Origin: Neckera pumila
Taxonomy: Eukaryota; Streptophyta; Bryopsida; Hypnales; Neckeraceae
DNA length: 64,000 nucleotides
NCBI GenBank assembly: GCA_963969595.1
Contig: OZ018414.1
Location: forward strand, 20,319,660 to 20,383,659
Reading direction: 5' to 3'
A program made the position numbers and the translations under genes. This document shows, piece after piece, positions 57,835-64,000 of the stretch. The notes beneath the pieces were generated by a model. The model made no database searches. It was not told where the DNA came from and saw only the letters and a program-made list of their open reading frames with translations. Numbering within the stretch: position 1 is the stretch's first letter; the number at the start of each line of letters is the position of its first letter.

Positions 57835-58931
57835 ATGGGAGCTTCTGCGGCTCTTTCATTAAATAATGGAACCTTTTTTTTAAAGGAAACTTGATGGGAG
57901 AAGACTCATGTCAGTGAGTGCATGAGTGGATTGATAACCAAGCCCAAGCCTTTATTACATAGTTTGGAGATAAATTGGAGATGTCTCACGATGCTTGAAT
58001 GAAAATTTTAGAAGACGACTCATGAGAGCAAAGGCAGCACTTGTGAATGCTACTAAATGTTATGTGAAGGCTGAACCAAATTGTTGTATAAGAGGCCATA
58101 AATCTTCACTTGTAATTAGACAAAAAGTTGGAATTTGTGCAATTGGCGTCAAGGGAAATGGCCCAGCCTCTCAATGTAAAGCGTCCATTTTAAGTCGTCA
58201 CTTGGCCTCATCAAAAGTTCAAGAAGGTGACCACCTTTTCACCCTTTTCACCAAATGTGTAGCCATTGATGCTGCCAAATTTAAAATGCTAATAGAAAAG
58301 GACTAGTCCACACTCACTCACCAAATATTTGGTGAAATTTGGTGTACGAACCCCTGGAGAGATTCACTGGAGTTTTTTTCTTGTATCTTTTTTTCCTCTC
58401 CGCATTAATTGCAAATGCCACAGTCAAGGAGACAGTTCCACCAAACAACACCAAACAAGACAATTCCACTGTGATATCTCCACCAAACAACACATACAGG
58501 AAACATGTCAGTGTTCCAGCATAAATTTCAATCTAAAAGTTAACAGGGTCAATGTTCTTGGTCAACGAGCTAGCACCACTCCAGTTGCCAAATGTGCAAT
58601 GCAAAATCTCGCATTATTATCTCTTTGCAATGAAATTCTGTTTCATTTGTTTCAAAAATAAATTAAAAATAAAATAAAATGTTGCAGTAGATTGAATAGA
58701 TCTTCATTTTATGTCAATTTTTAAATTTCTCAAAATTTTCACATTTTGATGTGTGGAATGGAACTCCATAACTTTAAGTGTAGGTTGCCAATCATAACTT
58801 ATCAGTCAAGACCCCCCCCCTTCCAGTCACCTAACTTAAATATCTTATTGAAATTCCTTTGCAAAATGATGCCCCATGACAACAATGCTTACGTGTCTCA
58901 GCTGCTTTTTACATATTCTTTAGAACTGGAA
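57835..58931 (+). other. Intergenic DNA with an unassigned 103-codon frame
   Basis: The frame at 57995-58306 encodes a basic, cysteine-containing sequence (MNENFRRRLMRAKAALVN...). I do not recognise it and see no splice context, promoter or homologue. I do not call it a gene. A C9 run lies near 58810. Confidence 0.3.
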
Positions 58932-59220
58932 TAAGGTGGGCACCCTCAAAACCGTCACTTTGGGCTCATGGGCCTAGTTTAATATTACTAGACTGATCAA
59001 ATGTTCATATTTTTTTGTCGGCATGTGAAAGGAGGTTCCAATGCACCGGAGAACGCAGCATTTGGATGTCGTATGCAAAAGTTATGAGTGGTCAAAGTTT
59101 TTTTTTGGTAGAGGTTTCTAAAATCATTTCTTCTACATAGGTACATATTGATTTTGGAGATGTGTACAAAGTGATGATGGCAGTTTTGGGTAAATGGCAC
59201 ATTTCGAGGTGCTCACCTTA
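58932..59220 (-). mobile_element. MITE family B, reverse copy
   Basis: It runs from TAAGGTGGGCACCCTCAAAA to GAGGTGCTCACCTTA, 289 bp. The interior shares GCATTTGGATGTCGTATGCA (the inverse of the family block) with the copies at 17067 and 48794. Confidence 0.7.
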
Positions 59221-60504
59221 CTAATCTATCATTGTAGAATGTCTGACACTAACATCCTAATCTACCAAATTTGTAATATTTCAATTCATATATGCTTTTA
59301 TAATTTATTTATTTTAAATGAAATATAATATTAACATTAACTCCAAAAGAACCGGGTTAAATTTTTGTCCAAAATTGTCACTTTCTAGTGCATTGAGCAA
59401 AAAATGGGGGAAAAGAATGTTGAAATTTAACCATATAAAAGTGTGATAGGCTAGTATGTAAATAGAGATATCCTTCAGTTTAATTCATAGATTTACGTTG
59501 TATTTTTTCCTTGACCTCCAATAAGTATGTGTAATTGTTAATCAGTGGAGTAAATCTTACCATTCTAGAGTGATTACATTTCTATAAACTTGATTTTTTA
59601 TTTACCATCAAACATTAGAGGTTTAGAATAAGAGATACAAAAGTTGGAAGTGCATAATGAGCTTCATCTAACTTTGGAAGTTGTATTAGAACACCGTGAA
59701 ATATATCCTATTAGATTAATTGCAACTTTGCAAATTCAAATGAACATTCGATTTAAAGCCCTTCAAAGGAATTGGAGCCTTTCCTAGTTCATTTTGTAAT
59801 CAAAAGAAGAAGTCTAAACAAAATGGAGCATAAAATTCAAAAAGCTTCAATTCAATAAGGACAAAGATGAATGAATGTAAAACTACATTATAATTATTTT
59901 TGAAATATGCAAACTCTGCACCAAATTCTAAACTAAGCACCAACTTCAAAAGAAGTCAACATATGTCAAGTCAGTCCTCAATGTGCATATGTGGCTAGTT
60001 TTCCTAATTTGTACCAACTTTTGGAATTTGTTATCTCTTGATTCTATATTTTGGGATTGAATAGTGGTCTTAGTCAAGGCATTGAAAATGGATTTCTACA
60101 CCAAACTCCCTATGAATCTCATTAAGGCAACTACATCTAAAGACATCCAAATAAATAATTGAATATTATTTTTGCATTAATTATCAAATTTTTTGTTGAA
60201 TTTTCTTGGAAGTCAAAGAAATATAGTAGATTCCCTTCTTATGCTTTTTTTAGACCCCATATGATTGAAATTTGAATTGTCATTGTATTGAAAATAGGTA
60301 TATTTAGAATAGACTCTAGGTTCTCATGAATGGAGGTATTACATTTTAGGTAAAGATTTGTAACAATGAATTTTAGCTTAGATCAAAATTAGAGTTACCT
60401 TTGTAATTTGTGGTTATTGCTATTTACTTCACCAAAATAGAAGTGACTACCTTGACACTTTTTTGAAAATTTAAATAAAAAACAGTTGGTAGTAACTTAA
60501 TTTC
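59221..60504. other. AT-rich intergenic DNA
   Basis: A TTAACTCCAAAAGAACCGGG string near 59338 could be a degraded element end. No gene is supported. Confidence 0.35.
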
Positions 60505-61256
60505 TAAAACTCTGTTTTTCCGTTGGGAGACAAATGAAAGTTTGAACAAGCTCTTGTGATCTCAATTATTGACTGAATTTAAAGAAAATTAAAAGAAAAA
60601 ATACATTAGCATTATGAAAATATAATTTTTATTTCTATTGGTGCCTTCAAGCAAAAATTATACTTTTCCAAGCTCAAAATGCTCAAGTCTAGGCAAAGCA
60701 AAACAAAACTTGCTATAATTTTTTTTCTTCATAGATTATATTTTTGTCTATATAGAAAGATTAGATTCATTCCTTCTACATTGGTGATGTGAAAGTTACG
60801 AAGCATCTTGTTTTGCGGGCAATCCCATCATTTTCTTGAGAAAATTACCCATCAAATTCATTTTTGGACTCAATTTGCATTGGACTTTCAACTCATTTTT
60901 ATAATACCAATTTTTTTTCAATTCAAAATTTGTAGTGCTAAAGTTTAAAGCTAAGAAGATTCAAAGTCTTATAATCTAGTTGCGCAAATGCAAACCCCTC
61001 TGTTTTTTTAAATTTAAATGCAATTATCTTCTAATCTATGCAGACAAAGTGTCTTAAATTCTCTTCTACACATTCTCATACAAATCTAGTGCAAGATCAT
61101 GTAGTTAGAAAAGCAACTAAAAAACAACAATTTCTAATTTTTTTTGCTCTTTGCAAATGAGAGTTTTGAGTGTTTTTAATGTTTTTTGCTCTTTGCAAAT
61201 GAGAGTTTTGAGTGTTTTTTGATGAAAAAAAGGCCATAGGACTTTCAAGGGGTAAC
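60505..61256 (-). mobile_element. TTAA-family element, heavily diverged copy
   Basis: The left part resembles the subterminal region (GTTGGGAGACAAATGAAAG). The right end reads GGCCATAGGACTTTCAAGGG then GTAA. The interior keeps CATCTTGTTTTGCGGGCAAT and GAGAGTTTTGAGTGTTTTTT. The latter lies in a tandem duplication of about 46 bp at about 61140-61222. Confidence 0.5.
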
Positions 61257-62200
61257 ATTTTCGTCTAATAAGAGAAGCATATATTGCACGTGAAGGTCTG
61301 CTTTAGCACTCATGTACCAAAATTCAATTTCCACTTTAGATTTTCAGGGGTCCACGTCACATGGCACCATTCACAAAATGACATGTGGCACTTTTTTTTA
61401 ATTTATGAAAATGACTTTTTATTTTTTTATTTTTTATTTTTAGGATACATGTAATAAGAGAGCAAACACTTGTAACCACCCATCTAACTGAAAGACATAT
61501 GACCCAAGTCTCCCAAGCGAAGACTTGGAACGCACCTCCTCCATCCGTGTCTCCAACAACAAAAGAAACCTAGGTACAGTAAGTAGCCTTTCCAAATCTT
61601 AACCCCTAAATGACGGACCCATGACCATTGATTTCAAACTTCACTGTCCATCACTCAATTTGCTACTATTTTGCAACTAGATATGTATGAAGAATTTTAT
61701 TTTTATTTTTCAGAGATGAAAGTACATGTCTTCTTTACTTCAAAATTTTTTTTAGATTTTTTGTTGGAAAATTAAATTTTTAAAGAATTTTTGGAGAAAA
61801 AGTGAAGAAAAATCATATTAAATAGAAAAATGTTTAAAAAAATCTGAAAATTTCACCATAAGTGTATATCACAATGACAAACATCATTGTGTAAACTCAA
61901 TTCCGTGTCATTCTATAATTAGAAAATAATAGACATTGAAAATACACCCAATGTTCAAATTGCAATAAAGTATGCAATATTAGGAATTTTTTCAAAATTC
62001 AAATTGGAATAGAAACTAGAGTAGATGACCTTCATTTTGTTAGTTTGACTCAAACTCAAAAAGTATCATTTTTGTGGAGAAATTTCAGATTTAAAGCAAG
62101 GAGCAACAACTTCCCAAAATACTCTAAAATAGCATATTTTGTGATCCGTTTTTTTTAATAGCTTCTCATTTCCGTGAAGACAAAAATTGGAAAGAGTACA
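61257..62200. other. AT-rich intergenic DNA
   Basis: A TTAACCCCTAAATGACGG string at about 61599 is another TTAA-type terminus, with no matching right end that I can place. No gene is supported. Confidence 0.35.
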
Positions 62201-62773
62201 AACTCAATTGGATACTCTTCATAACCCCATGTGAAAAGTCAAGAAAGAAAAGGAGGATGAAAAAATACTTTTGAACTCTCTTGGCTCAACAGTATTGTCA
62301 TCAGAACGCCACGGAATGGCGTCCTCGGCATTCCAGGGTATGTCTGTGGTTTGTCCCCCACGGAGTCCACCTTGCAAGCTTAAAATAACTCCTGGCTTGG
62401 GTTGTGCTCTGCTCTCTCTCTCTTCTTTTTTTAACACAAATAAAGGGGATCTCTGCTCTCCTTTTCGCAACGAATATATGCTTTCATTTGCACCCCACAA
62501 AATTTAAAAAAAAAATTCAATTTTAAAAATAAATACTCCAAGCCACCTGGCCGCTACTCTTCCTCTGACTCACCTGTTGACTGCCCCACCTTTACACACA
62601 CACACACTCCCTGACACCCATCCTGTTAAACCTTCATAAAACCCATTCCACCAATCACTACAAAAGTACAAATAAATCCTCAAAACCCAACCAACCCAAA
62701 TCAAGGAACACTTCCTCACAGCAGTCCTGATAACCTGAAAAAGTTCTACAACACTCACCACGGCCCCTCACTA

Positions 62774-62804
<31 letters not shown>

Positions 62805-63262
62805 CCTGTGAGACTGTGTCCCAGGCAATCTCTTCTTCTTCTTCAATTCATCACTCTCACAGCGAGCTCCGAAGCTTACCTTAACCTTAGCTTTCTCTGT
62901 CGATCCCCCATTGCAACTAACCGACCATTCCAACACTTCCAACCATCTCAACTATTTCAAGCATTCCAACACTTCCATGCCCTGTTAAATTTTTCTCTTC
63001 GGGGTCGTCGATTGGTGTCTCCAACTTCAAACTCCAATTTTTGTTGGCCTCAGTACGATCTTTGGGACGTGCATGTCCCTTGTGCATGTGTTTCTCCCTT
63101 ATGGAGACTTGTTTTGTGTTGTTTTGGAGAAGGTAGGTAGGTAGGTCGGGGGAGAATCAGCTAGAGAGAAACAAGAGACACAGACACAGACAGACAGACA
63201 GAGAGAGAGAGAGAGACAGAGAGAGACACAGAGAGAGACAGAGACTTTCATACGTGTGAGAG
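62201..63262 (+). promoter_or_regulatory. Probable promoter and long 5'UTR of the AP2 gene, microsatellite-rich
   Basis: Composition shifts from AT-rich to CT-rich and mixed DNA. Simple repeats include a CT run near 62410, (AC)7 at about 62594-62607, (GTCT)7-8 at 62774-62804, GTAG repeats near 63132 and a (GA)n/(CAGA)n block at about 63180-63243, ending 20 bp before the start codon. CT- and GA-rich leaders are common in plant regulatory genes. The transcription start is not determined. Confidence 0.5.
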
Positions 63263-63396
63263 ATGGAGGTGAAATTGAGCAAGCCTTGTAAGCGGGCTGG
63301 TCGGCAGTGTCCTCCTCGGAAACAGCAGCAGGCGCGTGTGGATGGATGTACTAGTCTTCCTTTGAAAAGAAGCTCTTCATATCGAGGTGTAACAAG
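63263..63396 (+). CDS. AP2-domain transcription factor, WRI1/AP2-like, first exon only
   Basis: The exon gives 44 codons plus two bases: a basic N-terminus (KPCKRAGRQCPPRKQQQ) and then RSSSYRGVTR, the start of an AP2 DNA-binding domain. The best donor is GTAACAAG|GTGTGG, which splits the Arg codon. Plant WRI1- and AP2-type genes have their first AP2 intron at this position and phase, followed by HRWTGR...AHLWD in the next exon. The short basic N-terminus favours the WRINKLED1-like branch, which in angiosperms controls fatty-acid synthesis genes. The branch assignment is tentative because the rest of the gene lies beyond the window. The frame stops in the intron (near 63457) if unspliced, which supports splicing. 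Confidence 0.8.
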
Positions 63397-64000
63397 GTGT
63401 GGCGAGAAAGAGAGGGAAAGTGAGAGAGATGCAAGGAATGTAACAGGTTTAGTTTAGTTTTGCTTTGTTTTTCTTCCTTTTGGGATGATTGGGAGAAGGT
63501 GCAAAGATGGAGTGGAGGGATCTGAGTGTGCTGAGTGCGTGCTGGTGTTTGATTTCATTCTTTTGATGAATTTGTTCGGAGTGGAGAGAGTGTGCAGAAG
63601 TGTGGTTTTTTTCGATCTATATTGGTTATATATGCAATTAATTAAGGAATGAGTGGACTGAGAGTGTGAGTTAAGTACTGGTTGTTGATAGGTTTTGAGG
63701 TGCAAGGATCCACTGGAGAGAGTGTGCAGAAGTGTCGAATGGCTTTTGATTTATAAACATTGGGGTGCAATCAAGGATGGACTAGATAGAGTGTGACTGT
63801 ACGTTAAGTGCTTCTTTTTTTTAATATGTTTTGGGTCGGGGAGCAAGGATGGACTGGAGAGAGAGTGCAGAAGTGTTGGTTTTTAGTTCATTTTCGGGTG
63901 CAATCAAGGATGGACAGGAGAGAGTACTGTGCCAGCTATTGACTTTGATTCCTTCGGGGGACTGTGACAAGGTGCAAGGATTGACGGTCCACAGACAGAG
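63397..64000 (+). repeat. Start of the AP2-gene intron with degenerate repeats
   Basis: At least five loosely spaced units share CAAGGATGGACTGGAGAGAG and GAGTGTGCAGAAGTGT, at about 63497, 63700, 63768, 63843 and 63906. Spacing varies between about 60 and 200 bp. The intron runs out of the window. Confidence 0.55.

Noticed and set aside
57995..58306. 103-codon basic frame as a gene
   Set aside because: No domain, homologue, splice context or composition shift supports it; it is left as unassigned.
62219..62507. Overlapping 78- and 93-codon frames
   Set aside because: They lie in the probable AP2 promoter or leader, on both strands of the same DNA, without domains.
1..64000. CRISPR array, prokaryotic operons, rRNA or tRNA genes
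   Set aside because: I see no regular spacer-repeat array, no ribosome-binding-site-led gene runs, and no cloverleaf with conserved T-loop GGTTCRA context that I could support by eye.

Overview
This is nuclear DNA from a land plant. Three observations point there: a plastid-type PPR protein of the DELAYED GREENING 1 (DG1) family, an AP2-domain transcription-factor first exon whose splice site follows the plant WRI1/AP2-like pattern, and GT-AG introns of roughly 80 to 900 bp in nearly every gene. The compact genes, AT-rich intergenic DNA and lack of recognisable LTR retrotransposons would fit a bryophyte-like (moss or liverwort) genome. That placement is an inference I cannot test here, and I name no species.

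Layout. (1) 2032-8628, minus: a ten-exon DG1-like PPR gene of about 965 aa, reconstructed exon by exon with phases that agree throughout. (2) 8886-9673: a CACTA-like non-autonomous transposon with a purine-rich minisatellite, close behind the DG1 start. (3) 11577-14572, minus: a five-exon SAM50/OMP85 gene of about 515 aa. (4) 14890-17342: MITEs. (5) about 17400-19910, plus: an intronless CDS for a Myb/SANT-like, NAM-associated protein, probably with a long 5'UTR intron. (6) 20-37 kb: no supported gene; dense dispersed non-autonomous transposons, several nested. (7) 38302-41658, plus: an eight-exon lipid phosphate phosphatase of 318 aa with all three PAP2 motifs intact. (8) 41.7-62.2 kb: no supported gene; more of the same repeat families. 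(9) 63263 to the window edge, plus: the first exon of an AP2/WRI1-like factor, behind a microsatellite-rich leader and followed by the start of an intron carrying degenerate repeats.

The genes do not form a pathway. DG1 acts in plastids, SAM50 in the mitochondrial outer membrane, LPP in membrane lipid signalling, and the other two are putative nuclear factors.

The most unusual content is the repeat landscape. A family of about 0.9 kb elements is bounded by TTAA plus CCCCTAAA-type inverted ends and carries a subterminal palindrome near one end; at least eight copies are visible. Its ends resemble piggyBac architecture, but no transposase is visible. One copy carries a nested pogo/Emigrant-like MITE with a clean TA duplication and empty sites in sister copies. 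A Tourist-like MITE with a TTA duplication sits in the last bases of another MITE. There are also an 80-bp-arm near-perfect hairpin and several foldbacks. All coordinates of repeats are from reading by eye and may be off by some bases.
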